A DNA stretch of 64,000 nucleotides from Stappia sp. BW2 (GCF_008107695.1 NZ_VIRG01000070.1:124001-188000); one strand, 5' to 3'; positions 18,706-27,933 are shown, counted from the first letter of the stretch. The notes: a model not told the origin generated them from the letters alone. Made by a program: numbers and translations.

Positions 18706-19803
18706 CTAATTCGAGGCGTTTTTCAGCGGCCAGGTGTTTGACCAATTGGACAAGTCAGGTTCCGTTCCGTCACATGTCTTCCGGGCTGCTTCCTCAAGCA
18801 GCACCAGGCCGGTGCCGTTCCAGACCCAGCGGTTCCACAGGCCACATTCGCCGACGCCGGACCCCTTGAAGTAGCTGACAAGCTGCTGGTCGGCCGGAAT
18901 CCATCTTGCGTTGTAGATGAGATCCGTTGCTATCGGACCCTTTTCCGACATACGGGCGACATGAACCTGACGAGCCGCGCCGTCCTTGCCGGAGAGCACG
19001 GCTACATAGGGGCTGTTGTAGGCGGTCGGTGCGCCGCACGGGATGATGTAGAGTGCGGCGCTGTCGGCGAGCGGTACACGGACCGCGTTCAGGCTGGCGA
19101 AGATTGTCGGGTCGATTTCCGAGCAAAGGCGGTTGGCGGACCACACGGCCGCAACTTCCGGTGGGAGCTGGTCGGCGCTCATTACCGGAATGGCATGCGG
19201 CGCGTCCCTGGCCGGGTCGGCGCCGGGGAAGACGATGGCTGCAACGGTGCCTGTCCGGTCCTGGCGATTGTCGAGCCAGAGCAGGCTGGACTTGAGGCCA
19301 AGCAGGGGAACCGGCACGGCAACAGGGTCAGCTCCGCTGGCCGCAGGCAGGCGGATGGTCAATTCCTTGCCCGTGCGCATGGCATCAAGCAGTGTCGTTG
19401 TTGCTGGCCCGGTCGGATACCAGAAACCTTCTCCACCCAGTGGGCGGAAGCCGGCCGGCGGATTGACTGCCGGCTGCATTTCGCGAAGCTGTTCGATCGG
19501 CAGGGCCTCGATGGGAACACCGTCCACCTCGAACTTGAGTGTGCCGTCCTGTTGAAGTTCGGTGTTGGTGGTCACGCGAACGAGCGGCTGCGCCTCGGCT
19601 TGCCAGTCACGGACGATACGCACATCGACCCAGACCGACTGGCTGCGGGTGAAGGAGGAGGCGAAACACACCCCAGTGTTGCCGCAATCGACCGTCCAGC
19701 TTTCGAAGCTGGGTGTCGTCCGTCCGGGCTGCGCCATTGTGCTCGAAGCGCCCATAAGCGCTACGGCAACAGTCATCAGCAGTGTCTTCAGTCGTGGCGT
19801 CAT
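18706..19803 (-). CDS. DUF1176 family periplasmic protein (first copy)
   Basis: Protein of 365 residues with a signal peptide (cleaved near STMA-QP). The mature start PSFESWTVDCGNTGVCFA, a central cysteine (NRLCSE) and the end CGLWNRWVWNGTGLVLLEEA with NTWPLKN match the alphaproteobacterial/enterobacterial DUF1176 family, whose function is not established. It probably has disulfides and sits in the periplasm. A second family member of 407 residues lies 11 kb away at 30678-31901. It is divergent from the glyoxalase II-like gene, sharing a 169-base control region. Confidence 0.75.
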   Translation of the reverse strand: MTPRLKTLLMTVAVALMGASSTMAQPGRTTPSFESWTVDCGNTGVCFASSFTRSQSVWVDVRIVRDWQAEAQPLVRVTTNTELQQDGTLKFEVDGVPIEALPIEQLREMQPAVNPPAGFRPLGGEGFWYPTGPATTTLLDAMRTGKELTIRLPAASGADPVAVPVPLLGLKSSLLWLDNRQDRTGTVAAIVFPGADPARDAPHAIPVMSADQLPPEVAAVWSANRLCSEIDPTIFASLNAVRVPLADSAALYIIPCGAPTAYNSPYVAVLSGKDGAARQVHVARMSEKGPIATDLIYNARWIPADQQLVSYFKGSGVGECGLWNRWVWNGTGLVLLEEAARKTCDGTEPDLSNWSNTWPLKNASN

Positions 19804-19972
19804 CAGCTCCGGCTATCCGAATGGTCTTGGCATCTTCCAACAGGTCCATACATCTTGTACGAAATGCACGCGGCCAGGTGAAGCCGCGATTGACCAGAAA
19901 GACGACACCGGATGGTGTTGTCCCGTATTTGTTACATCGGGCCATGCAAGGCCGCTGTTAAAGGAGCCTGCC

Positions 19973-20662
19973 ATGGCGCAAGACACAACAAATTCCGGCG
20001 GCGGCGAAAATGCTGAAGACGGTATGCCGCCGATCCAGGTCATGGTTCTTGCCGTAACACCGTTTCAGCAGAACTGTTCGCTTATCTGGGACCCATCAAC
20101 CTTGCGCGGGACGGTGGTCGACCCGGGAGGTGACGTCGACAAGATCCTGGCGGCCATCGACAAGCAGGGCGTCAAGGTTGAGAAGATCGTTCTCACGCAT
20201 GGTCATATCGATCATGTCGGTGGCGCGGCAGATCTTGCAGAAGCGCTCAAGGTGCCGGTGGAAGGTCCGCATGAAGCCGATCAGATGCTGATCGACAGGG
20301 TGGCCGACCAGGCGGTGCAATTCGGCGTTGAAGGCGTGAAGCCCGTGACGCCGGATCGCTGGATGGTTGAAGGCGATCAGGTGGAAATCGCCGGCCGCAT
20401 GTTTGACGTGCTGCATTGCCCCGGGCATTCGCCCGGTCACCTGGTGTTTTTCGACAAGGAACTGCGTTTCGCGATTTCCGGGGATGTGCTTTTCGCTGGT
20501 TCCATCGGCCGTACGGATCTGCCGGGGGGCGATCACGCGACCCTGATCAAGTCGATCCGGGAAAAGCTGCTGCCGCTCGGGGACGATGTTGCGTTTCTGC
20601 CGGGACACGGCCAGGCCTCGACCATCGGTCACGAGCGCGAAACCAATCCGTTCCTGACGTGA
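19973..20662 (+). CDS. Metallo-beta-lactamase fold hydrolase, glyoxalase II-like
   Basis: Protein of 229 residues with the zinc motif THGHIDH at 75-81, a second histidine in CPGHSPGH, an aspartate in ISGDVLF and a late histidine in LPGHG, so the full binuclear metal site is present. VTPFQQNCSLI and GSIGRTDLPGGD are typical of the YcbL-type glyoxalase II-like subgroup, which hydrolyses thioesters such as S-lactoylglutathione weakly. ATG 19973 is favoured by AAGGAG 6 bases upstream; a longer open frame starting at 19562 overlaps the divergent gene and is not coding. The first ~18 residues are an acidic disordered tail. Confidence 0.88.
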   Translation: MAQDTTNSGGGENAEDGMPPIQVMVLAVTPFQQNCSLIWDPSTLRGTVVDPGGDVDKILAAIDKQGVKVEKIVLTHGHIDHVGGAADLAEALKVPVEGPHEADQMLIDRVADQAVQFGVEGVKPVTPDRWMVEGDQVEIAGRMFDVLHCPGHSPGHLVFFDKELRFAISGDVLFAGSIGRTDLPGGDHATLIKSIREKLLPLGDDVAFLPGHGQASTIGHERETNPFLT

Positions 20663-20770
20663 GACGCGGGAGACAGGCAGCCTGAATTGCGCTGCCTGAA
20701 CCTTGTTGCCCAAAATGGAGTAGGACGTTCGGCTAGAGTGCCGGGACGACCGCTCAGGGGGCCTGAACCG

Positions 20771-21775
20771 TCAGAGCAGGCCTCTCAGATCGTCGATACG
20801 GTCGTTGACCAGCCAGCCGTAGTAGTTTTCCCGCGGCCAGCGTTGACCGCTGCGGCGGAACTTTGCGGCGCGGCTCCAAGGGTCACCAAGATTGTAGAGC
20901 GTTGCAGTCAGGCCAGGGTTCTTCGAAATGTCCACCTTGCCGACGGATTTGTAGGCGGCGATGGAGTCCTTGATGATCGCGGCCATGTAGTGCAGCGAGA
21001 TATTCGGGTCCATGGTGGCCTTGTAGACAGCTTCTGAATCTTCCGCGGTCAGCTTGCGGAAGTTGCTTGTGCTGGCAACCCTGTCGGTCATCTTGAGCAC
21101 TGTGAGCGGGCTCAACTGGCCGAGACCGAAACTCTGGCCGGAGTAGAGCGGCTGGAAGAATGCCTCGTTGAAGTTCTTTCTCGGATAGCGAACGCCATCG
21201 ACCGACCGGCCGCGAAACTTGCTGTTCCAGACGTTCTCGTAGCAGGACCACCTGCGGTCGGAACTTTTCTGAATGTGGTCCTTGCGGCAGCGGTCGAACT
21301 GCGGACGTTCGACAAAAGTGTCGACATGCTCTCCGTTCAGTTCGAAGTCGAAGCGGATGCCTGCGTAGGAGAGTGCCTTCACATAGTAGGATTGCGCACT
21401 GTCAAGCGTGTCGTAATTGTAGGTATGCTCACCGACGATGGCACCGATGATGTGGATCGGATCGATGCCGTAGCGCGCAGACACACGCTTGATGGACCCC
21501 ATCAGGCGGCGGTCACGCTTCAGAACAGCCAGAACCTTGTTGAACTTGGCATCGTAGGATGACTTCGAGGCGGCGGTGCGGCGGGAAGATGCGTAAGGGA
21601 TCTTCGGTTGGCTGCTGAGGCGGTTTCCTTCCGGAACCACCCGCACCGACTGCGCCTGCACGGTCGTGCTTGTTGCAAGAGGCAACGCCAGGGGGGCCAG
21701 AAGCAGACCAAAAATCATACATCCAGTCAGAAGCCTGGAGATTTGGCCGAGATGAGGGGTCTTCCTGCACACCAT
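20771..21775 (-). CDS. DUF1402 family secreted protein
   Basis: Protein of 334 residues from ATG 21775, which yields a long signal peptide (charged start MVCRK, hydrophobic core FGLLLAPLALPLA, cleavage near VQAQS). Upstream in-frame starts (ATG 21829 and earlier) would add 18-49 residues and cannot be excluded. The mature protein contains RYGIDPIHIIGAIVGEHTYN, GQSFGLGQLSPLTVLKMTD and a C-terminal YNLGDPWSRA, which match my recollection of DUF1402, a Rhizobiales family. The GEHTYN and GLGQLSP blocks are reminiscent of lysozyme-like transglycosylase folds (Glu followed by GLxQ), so peptidoglycan cleavage is a reasonable hypothesis but not shown. Confidence 0.7.
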   Translation of the reverse strand: MVCRKTPHLGQISRLLTGCMIFGLLLAPLALPLATSTTVQAQSVRVVPEGNRLSSQPKIPYASSRRTAASKSSYDAKFNKVLAVLKRDRRLMGSIKRVSARYGIDPIHIIGAIVGEHTYNYDTLDSAQSYYVKALSYAGIRFDFELNGEHVDTFVERPQFDRCRKDHIQKSSDRRWSCYENVWNSKFRGRSVDGVRYPRKNFNEAFFQPLYSGQSFGLGQLSPLTVLKMTDRVASTSNFRKLTAEDSEAVYKATMDPNISLHYMAAIIKDSIAAYKSVGKVDISKNPGLTATLYNLGDPWSRAAKFRRSGQRWPRENYYGWLVNDRIDDLRGLL

Positions 21776-22000
21776 AGTTTTTCTGCGCCTGGCTTTATCT
21801 TGTGTTTCTTGCCGACCAAATGCGGTCATGCCTGCGAGCTTTAGCTGTTTCACATAGCTCGCCGGATGTGACTGTAAATAACTCATCTTGCAAAAAGCCC
21901 CCAGAAAAAACCACTGCGACATCGAAGATGCAACAGGTTCCTCTCTCTAGGGTAAGGACATCAACAAAGAAGTGATGTCGGTCACAGGGGGGGCGGATTG

Positions 22001-22351
22001 TCAGGAGCCGGGCTTTGAACGGAAAGCGGACGCGGGTCCCATGCGAAGGCGAACCGCCTTCGGAACGGCCAGGAAATCATAGAAAGCCCTGTGCTGCCGC
22101 AAGCCGCACAGTTCCCGCTGGATGGTGACATGCCAGAGCGCTTCGCCGGCTTCGGCAAGCCGGTTTTGCAGCGTTTCGGTATCTGTTGCAGGGGCTTCCT
22201 CTGCCGACTTCAGATCGGCGAGGGCCTTTTCCAGCTTTTTGGTCAGCCGGGAAAGTGTCGAGGCCTTCTCGTTGAGGACTTCGTTTTCCAGCGCTGCCGA
22301 GAGCGGGTCCTTGTCGGCGGGGCTGATCAACTGAGGCGGGCGTAGGCTCAT
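22001..22351 (-). CDS. Small hypothetical helical protein (DUF6665-like)
   Basis: Cytosolic protein of 116 residues without signal peptide. Residues 20-75 form a likely long amphipathic helix pair (ASTLSRLTKKLEKALADLKS), followed by EALWHVTIQRELCGLRQHRA. This last block resembles the small alphaproteobacterial family I recall as DUF6665; that name is from memory. It lies 51 bases after the MFS transporter gene on the same strand and is the last gene of that run. Function unknown. Confidence 0.6.
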   Translation of the reverse strand: MSLRPPQLISPADKDPLSAALENEVLNEKASTLSRLTKKLEKALADLKSAEEAPATDTETLQNRLAEAGEALWHVTIQRELCGLRQHRAFYDFLAVPKAVRLRMGPASAFRSKPGS

Positions 22352-22402
22352 GTCTTCAGGTGGTGCTGTCTTATTCCGGCACGGGTGATGAGAAATGCAG
22401 GG

Positions 22403-23728
22403 TCACACGGCGGATCGGTTGAGGGCAAGGTCTTTTTCGAACAGCAGAAGTCCGACCAAGGCAAACAATTTCAGCGCACATGGCAAGGCTGCATAGGTGA
22501 TGCTGAGCATGAAGTTCAGCTCCGGCGTCATGACACCGCCGGGCTGGTATCCGAAAAGCCCGAGAAGCGGCAGGGCAACGCCCGTTGCCAGCGCCAAAGC
22601 GGATTTGGACAGAAACGCCATGACCGCAAACAGACGTGAGGCTTCTCCCTGACGGCGGTCTTCATCGATGTGGTCGGCCAGAATGGCAGGCGGCAAGGCC
22701 AGGTCGGCGCCAAGGGCCAGACCGGAAAGGGCGCACACCAGACCATAGGCTGTCAGGTCTCCCTGTTGAAGCAAAGCTGCCCAGCAGAACGTGAGGATGG
22801 CAACGGCAAGCGAGATCTGCCACGCCCGTATCTTGCCGAAGCTGCGGGCAAGCCGGGTCCAGAGCGGCATGGAAATCACGCCCGAGAGAAAATAAATCAG
22901 CAAAAACAGGCCCGTGTAACTTTCCGCGCCAAGCCTGTCTCGGATGAAGAACATCACCAGGACGGCGGGGATGGCGCTCGCGAAAATATTGAGAAACAGA
23001 AGCCCGAAGAACAGACGCCGCCAGCGGTTCCGAAGCAGGGCCAACCACCCCATGACAGGAGTGTCCGATTGCGGCTTCTCAAGCGGCGCTGACCGCATCC
23101 AGCGGAGCAGCAGCCAGAGTGAGACGACCAGAAGTGGCAGGTAGCCGAGCGTGACATAATGGAAAGCTGTTTCGAGGTCGGTCAGGGTTGCCAGAGCCGC
23201 CGGTAAAACAGATGCCACCAGAAGGCCGGCAAGGCCGAAGCCTTCGCGCGCTGCCGTGATGGGTGTTCGGTCGGACGCCTTCGTTTTCCAGAGGCCGCCT
23301 AGGGTCTGGTAGTTGATCGTGACGACGGAAAATCCCGTGGTGCAGATAAGCACCGACGCGGCAAACCAGACCAGTGGTGCGGCTTCAAGGGGGTGAAACA
23401 GCATCCAGAAACCTGCCCCGAGCAGCAAGGCGCCGAACGCAAGCACTGCGCCGCGCCACTGGTGGAACCGGTCACTGAGGCTGCCGATGAAAGGATCCTG
23501 AACAGCGTCGAACAGGCGCAATACAAGAAGGATGGCGCCAAGCGTCGCAACCGGCTGCTGCAATGTGACAGCGTAAAAATCCGGGGCGTGCAGGTAGATC
23601 GGCAAGCCGGCAAAGGCCAGGGGGAATGCCATCACCCCATAGGTGGCCAGGCTGGAAAGCGTCACGCTTCCGGCATCGTCCGTCTCAAGTCGATGTGCCG
23701 TCTCGCTGCCGCGAGAGCGTGGTGTCAC
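22403..23728 (-). CDS. MFS transporter (GPH/MFS_2-like sugar:cation symporter type)
   Basis: Integral membrane protein of 441 residues with about 12 TM helices. DAVQDPFIGSLSDR near residue 80 is the hallmark of the GPH cation symporter/MFS_2 group (loop 2-3), and the second half repeats the fold. The GTG start at 23728 overlaps the stop codon of the upstream secreted chalcone-isomerase-like gene (GTGA), so the two are translationally coupled. GPH members carry sugars with H+ or Na+, but this member also resembles uncharacterised MFS proteins found beside lipid-related genes, so the substrate is left open. Confidence 0.85.
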   Translation of the reverse strand: MTPRSRGSETAHRLETDDAGSVTLSSLATYGVMAFPLAFAGLPIYLHAPDFYAVTLQQPVATLGAILLVLRLFDAVQDPFIGSLSDRFHQWRGAVLAFGALLLGAGFWMLFHPLEAAPLVWFAASVLICTTGFSVVTINYQTLGGLWKTKASDRTPITAAREGFGLAGLLVASVLPAALATLTDLETAFHYVTLGYLPLLVVSLWLLLRWMRSAPLEKPQSDTPVMGWLALLRNRWRRLFFGLLFLNIFASAIPAVLVMFFIRDRLGAESYTGLFLLIYFLSGVISMPLWTRLARSFGKIRAWQISLAVAILTFCWAALLQQGDLTAYGLVCALSGLALGADLALPPAILADHIDEDRRQGEASRLFAVMAFLSKSALALATGVALPLLGLFGYQPGGVMTPELNFMLSITYAALPCALKLFALVGLLLFEKDLALNRSAV

Positions 23729-24288
23729 GAACCGGACCCGACCAACTTTGCACGCAACTGCGGATTACGTGTGTTGCCGCCCAGCCAGATGGCGAAGAAT
23801 TTCTTCGTGAAGGCTGGATCGGTGATGGCTCCAAGCTTCCGGTTGCCGAGATAGAACTCGGCATGACCGCTGCTGGTGCGGACACCCGTTATGGACTGGC
23901 CGGGCGTCACATTGGGAAAGATGGCTTCCATCTGAGCTTGCCATTTTGCCAGTTGCGCGTTCGAAACACCGCCCTGCCGCCTGATTTCCTTGACCGAGCT
24001 TTCGGCAATCTGTGTGCCCGTAAAGCTTCGCAGGTAGTTCAGCTTCAGGGCGAAAGGGGAAGCAGGGCTGTAAGTGCCTTGGGGAGCGTAAAGTTCGGCG
24101 TCGAACACCTTGAACCCGAGGAAGGTCATCCTGCCCTTGCCGACGAGTTCTGGCGAGGGCATAAGCCTGGATGCCGTGCCGAGGTCGGCCAGAGCAGAGC
24201 TCGCCGGCACGGTTACAGCCAAAGCCAGTAGCAATGCGGCGGCAAGTCCGCGCTGCCTGAAGCGGTGTGTCGTCAATTGAAGAACCAT
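23725..24288 (-). CDS. Chalcone isomerase-like periplasmic protein
   Basis: Protein of 187 residues from ATG 24288, selected because GGAGG lies 9 bases upstream and it begins directly with a signal peptide (LAAALLLALAVTVPASSALA). The mature chain (GKGRMTFLGFKVFDAELYAP ... FALKLNYLRSFTGTQIAESS ... FYLGNRKLGAITDPAFTKKF) matches bacterial chalcone-isomerase-like proteins, a fold that binds fatty acids or lipids rather than performing flavonoid chemistry in bacteria. It overlaps the MFS gene by four bases, so it may work with that transporter. Confidence 0.8.
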   Translation of the reverse strand: MVLQLTTHRFRQRGLAAALLLALAVTVPASSALADLGTASRLMPSPELVGKGRMTFLGFKVFDAELYAPQGTYSPASPFALKLNYLRSFTGTQIAESSVKEIRRQGGVSNAQLAKWQAQMEAIFPNVTPGQSITGVRTSSGHAEFYLGNRKLGAITDPAFTKKFFAIWLGGNTRNPQLRAKLVGSGS

Positions 24289-24718
24289 CGCGCAATCCTC
24301 CGAAAATCGTTTCGTGGGCCCAGCCACCAACTCTCTACGGGGGAACAGGGTCGCCGGATTAGTCGGCGTTGGCCTTGGTTCAATCCGGCTGTCGGCATGG
24401 GCCGCCAGTGACCTTGCCTTTGAAGGAAGATTTGCGGTGCCGGCGCCGGCGCTGAGCGACCATCGTCGGGTGTCCCGCTGGCCGTTATGTCCGCTTTGTG
24501 ATTGCAAGATTTTCGGCTATCATGTTTTCTTCGATTTCGCAATGCAGTATAGTGATGAAAAGCAAAGGCCGACTGCGGACGGTGCGTCATGTCACATGAT
24601 CGTACCTGGAGCTGAAAAGGTCTGGAAGCGCGTCGCCGGAGGAATGTTCGGCACATTTTCCATTTATCAGGTGAGACCGCATCGCGCGGAGCCTAAAGCG
24701 TCAGCTTGGACGATTGTC
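24289..24718. other. Divergent control region between the chalcone-isomerase-like operon and clpS
   Basis: About 430 bases with no supported gene. The stretch around 24500-24560 is AT-rich (gattttcggctatcat, gcagtatagtgatg) and is the likeliest place for the clpS promoter. An open frame runs through into clpS from 24314 but lacks a start signal and any family resemblance. Confidence 0.5.
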
Positions 24719-25021
24719 ATGAGTGAGATCGATTTCAAACCGAAACTGAAGCAAAAAACAAAAGTGCAGCGGCCGAAGCTCTACAAGGTCATGCTGCTGA
24801 ACGATGACTACACACCTCGGGAATTCGTCACCCTGATCCTGAAGGCGGAATTCCGTCTGGATGAGTCTCAGGCGGAGGTCGTGATGATGACGGCACACCA
24901 GAAGGGCGTCTGTGTTGTCTCCGTTTATCCGAGGGACGTTGCCGAAACCAAGGCCACCCGCGCCGTCGATGCCGCGGGACGGCTTGGCTATCCGCTGCAG
25001 TTCACCGTCGAGCCGGAGTGA
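24719..25021 (+). CDS. clpS: ATP-dependent Clp protease adaptor, ClpS2 type
   Basis: Adaptor of 100 residues that presents N-degron substrates to ClpAP. LYKVMLLNDDYTPREFVTLI is the substrate-binding core (the ND and TPxEF positions contact the N-terminal residue), and VMMTAHQKGVCVVSVYPRDV continues the domain; DVAETKATRA is the ClpA contact. The features TPREF, LKAEFRLDE and MMTAH are those I associate with alphaproteobacterial ClpS2, the second paralog, rather than ClpS1 (TPMEFV ... HxxG). No clpA is adjacent, as expected for ClpS2. The ATG at 24719 gives the normal family length; the upstream open frame is not needed. Confidence 0.9.
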   Translation: MSEIDFKPKLKQKTKVQRPKLYKVMLLNDDYTPREFVTLILKAEFRLDESQAEVVMMTAHQKGVCVVSVYPRDVAETKATRAVDAAGRLGYPLQFTVEPE

Positions 25022-25111
25022 CGTCGCAGGCAGGTGATTTCCATCACCCGCCAGACTGTTTCCAACATGTGCACACCTTCTTGCCCGCGGTGGCTGGCAT
25101 GAAATCTGCTG

Positions 25112-26158
25112 ATGATGCAATCAAGTGCTGCAGACATCAGGATTTGTGCCAATATGGAACATTGCCCAGGAGCGGTTGCTCCGAAACAGAACATTTCCTT
25201 CCGCAAGATCGTTATCACCGGGGGCCTGGGATTCGTCGGGGCGAAGGTTTTCACACGTGTTGCCCGGATGGCGAATGTCGCCGAGACGGTTGTCCTCGAC
25301 CGCGTGTCCTACGCGGCCGATTTCCGCCGCCTGGCGCCTTTCGGAGACGCGGGCGACCTGCCGGTCATACGCGGCGACATCCGCTCGCCCATCGACGTGG
25401 CGGCGGCACTGCATGAGTGCGATGCCGTTATCCATCTGGCGGCGGAAACCCATGTGCCCCGGTCTTTTAAAGCTCCGGAGCTGTTCTTCGACGTCAATGT
25501 GACTGGCACTGAAGTGCTCTTGAATGCGGCGCAGGAAGCCGGTGTGAAGCACTTCATCCACATCAGTACGGACGAAGTCTACGGCCCTGCGCTGGAAGAG
25601 GTGCGCGAAACCGCTCCCCTGAGGCCGACAACGCCCTACGCAACCTCCAAGGCCATGGCAGAGGAAGCCGTCATGATGGCGGCGCAAAACGGGTTGAGGT
25701 CGACTATCCTGCGACCGACCAATGCCGTCGGCACCGGACAGAACCCGGAAAAACTGTTTCCGCGTTTCGTCATGCAGGCATTGAAGGGGCAACGGCTGAC
25801 GGTCGAAGGCACCGGAGCCCAGGAACGCAGCTTTCTGCCCGCCAGCGATCTTGCCGCCGCGATCTGTCTCCTGCTCAACACACAGGACGAACAGCCGCTC
25901 GAAATCTTCAACGTTTCCGGGGAAGAAGATCTGTCGGTGCTTGAGGTCGCCCGCCGTGTGTCCGGCGTGACAGGCCGTTCCACCGGACTGCATTTCATTC
26001 GGGACCGCGAGACCAACGATCAAGCCTATCGGATCGACGACAGCCGCTTGCGTTCGCTTGGATACCGCCAGAAGAGCTCTGTAGATCAGGAACTGCGTGC
26101 GATCTATCGGGACATGCGGTCTCGTGTCCGCCGCCTGGCCGATGAGGACAGATTCTGA
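25112..26158 (+). CDS. NAD-dependent nucleotide-sugar epimerase/dehydratase
   Basis: Extended short-chain dehydrogenase of 348 residues. GGLGFVGAKV (about 37-46) is the NAD-binding glycine motif, HLAAETHV and STDEVYG follow, and PYATSK carries the catalytic Tyr-Lys pair. STDEVYG and the substrate region are close to dTDP-glucose 4,6-dehydratase (RfbB-like), but the specific sugar is not certain. The exact start is uncertain (ATG 25112, 25115 or 25154), since the family normally begins just before IVITGG. The stop codon overlaps the ATG of the aminotransferase gene by one base (TGATG), so the pair forms an amino-sugar cassette for surface polysaccharide. Confidence 0.85.
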   Translation: MMQSSAADIRICANMEHCPGAVAPKQNISFRKIVITGGLGFVGAKVFTRVARMANVAETVVLDRVSYAADFRRLAPFGDAGDLPVIRGDIRSPIDVAAALHECDAVIHLAAETHVPRSFKAPELFFDVNVTGTEVLLNAAQEAGVKHFIHISTDEVYGPALEEVRETAPLRPTTPYATSKAMAEEAVMMAAQNGLRSTILRPTNAVGTGQNPEKLFPRFVMQALKGQRLTVEGTGAQERSFLPASDLAAAICLLLNTQDEQPLEIFNVSGEEDLSVLEVARRVSGVTGRSTGLHFIRDRETNDQAYRIDDSRLRSLGYRQKSSVDQELRAIYRDMRSRVRRLADEDRF

Positions 26159-27303
26159 TGTTGAACCTGCCGGCAACGGCGCTTCAGCCGATCCGCTTTC
26201 ATTCCACCCACATTCCGTCCGCTACCTTTGGCGCGGTCGCAGAGGCGCTCAGCAGCAAGCATCTGCGTGCCGGTGGCAGCTATAGCCGCAAGGCGAAGGC
26301 TCTGGTGAGCAGGCATGTGGGCCATGACCGTGTGTTCCTGACCAATTCCTGCACCTCCGCCCTGGAAATTGCAGCGCTGGCGCTGGATCTTGGCCCGGAA
26401 GACGAGGTTATCGTTCCCACGTTTACCTTTTGCGCAACGGCGACTGCCTTCGCCCGCATGGGCGCACGGATCGTGTTGGCCGACATCGATCCGGCGACGA
26501 TGATGGTGACAGCCGAGACGCTGGAAGCGCGTCTGACGAACCGGACGCGGGCCGTCGTGGTGGTGCACTATGGCGGAGCGGCCGCTTCCATGGCTGCAAT
26601 CATGAACCTGTGCGACCGGCACAACATCGTCATCATAGAAGATGCTGCCCAGGCTTTCGGCACGAAACAGGACGGCCGGGCTGTCGGGACATGCGGTCTG
26701 TTCGCCGCTTATTCGTTCCACGAAAGCAAGATCATCAGCTCCGGTCACGGTGGCGCGCTGGTCTTGAACAGTGGCAATCCGCGTTTGCGCGAACGCGTCG
26801 AGGAGCTGCTGGCGCGCGGTACGAATTTTCCTGCCTTCGCCCGGCGGGAAGTGAACCATTATGAATGGACCTCCGTCTCTTCCAGCTTCGAAATGCCCGA
26901 TCTGAATGCGGCCTTGCTCTTCAGCCAGTTGACGGATGTAAGGGAAATCCTTTTCAAGAGCCGCGCGATCTGGGCCTATTACGAAAAGTCGCTTCGAAAT
27001 CTTCCGATCGAGATCCTGCGGCCGGAAACCGGGACGCAGGCCAACGGCTATTGCTTTGCCTTTCTTGCAACAGACGGCGAAACCGTTGAGCGGCTGCTGC
27101 AGGGCTCGGCCATGTTGGGGCTCGGCATTCAGTCTCACTACAAGCCGCTCCATCTTTCCCGGTTCGCCGGGCAAAATCTGGCAGGCAGTTGTCCGGGTGC
27201 GGAACGCACCTGGGACCGTCTTCTGCGTTTGCCGGTCCACATGGACCTGAACACCGGCGACGCAGCCAGGATCTGCGACTTCCTGCAAACGGAACTGGGC
27301 TGA
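26158..27303 (+). CDS. DegT/DnrJ/EryC1/StrS aminotransferase, WecE-like
   Basis: PLP-dependent sugar aminotransferase of 381 residues. Features in order: IRFHSTHIP start, TNSCTSALEIAAL (cofactor phosphate), PTFTFCATATA, EDAAQAFG with the PLP-ring aspartate, and SFHESKIISSGHGGAL carrying the Schiff-base lysine. HESK/HETK with GGAL is the variant seen in WecE/RffA (dTDP-4-keto-6-deoxyglucose aminotransferase). It is translationally coupled to the dehydratase upstream, consistent with a two-step synthesis of a dTDP-4-amino-4,6-dideoxyhexose. The product would be used in a surface glycan. Product stereochemistry is inference. Confidence 0.85.
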   Translation: MLNLPATALQPIRFHSTHIPSATFGAVAEALSSKHLRAGGSYSRKAKALVSRHVGHDRVFLTNSCTSALEIAALALDLGPEDEVIVPTFTFCATATAFARMGARIVLADIDPATMMVTAETLEARLTNRTRAVVVVHYGGAAASMAAIMNLCDRHNIVIIEDAAQAFGTKQDGRAVGTCGLFAAYSFHESKIISSGHGGALVLNSGNPRLRERVEELLARGTNFPAFARREVNHYEWTSVSSSFEMPDLNAALLFSQLTDVREILFKSRAIWAYYEKSLRNLPIEILRPETGTQANGYCFAFLATDGETVERLLQGSAMLGLGIQSHYKPLHLSRFAGQNLAGSCPGAERTWDRLLRLPVHMDLNTGDAARICDFLQTELG

Positions 27304-27312
27304 AGCAGCAGG

Positions 27313-27933
27313 TTATTCCCGGTGTCTGGCCGATACCGCCCGGTGCAGCAGAACAGCCATGGTGTTCATCGCCAACTCAAGGTGGGAGATAATCCCGGCC
27401 TGTTCGAAATAGGCGGTGTCGCGGGAAAGCCTTTCAGGCAGGATCTTCCTTGCGTAAACCTCGTCGGTGTCGGCGGCGCCGTCGATCCGGTGAAGATGTC
27501 TCAAGGCCCACAGGGTGCCTGGGCTGAGCAGGCCCGGCACGAACAAAAGAGACTTTCGCATCTCGTCATCATAGTAGCGCGCGACAATTCCGGGGTCTTC
27601 CGGTCTGGGTCCGAAAAACGCCATGTCGCCCCGCAGGATGTTCAAAAGCTGGGGCAGCTCGTCCAGCTTGGTGTTTCTCAAGAACCTGCCGATTGGGGTG
27701 ATGCGACTGTCGCCAACCGCAGTGATAGCGCCGGCATTGCTTGTAGCGGCCTTGCTTTTGCCGGGGCGCATGGTTCTGAATTTCACCATGGCGAAGGTGC
27801 CGCCCCCCAGGCCGACGCGCCGGGCGATATAGAACGGTGACTGACGGTCGGTGAGCCAGACGAGAAGAGCGATACCGGCGAACAGCGGCGACAGCAGGAT
27901 CAGGAAAACGGCGGCAACAACCTTGGTCATCAA
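27313..27933 (-). CDS. Bacterial sugar transferase (short, WcaJ C-terminal domain type)
   Basis: Membrane-associated initiating glycosyltransferase of 206 residues. One N-terminal hydrophobic hairpin (VVAAVFLILLSPLFAGIALL) is followed by the cytosolic domain: FYIARRVGLGGG, FRTMRPG, TPIGRFLRNTKLDELPQLLN and MAFFGPRPE, the conserved phosphoglycosyltransferase blocks. Such monotopic enzymes move a sugar phosphate from UDP-sugar to undecaprenyl phosphate. It ends 10 bases from the aminotransferase end (convergent), so it is transcribed separately but probably belongs to the same polysaccharide function. Confidence 0.88.
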   Translation of the reverse strand: MMTKVVAAVFLILLSPLFAGIALLVWLTDRQSPFYIARRVGLGGGTFAMVKFRTMRPGKSKAATSNAGAITAVGDSRITPIGRFLRNTKLDELPQLLNILRGDMAFFGPRPEDPGIVARYYDDEMRKSLLFVPGLLSPGTLWALRHLHRIDGAADTDEVYARKILPERLSRDTAYFEQAGIISHLELAMNTMAVLLHRAVSARHRE

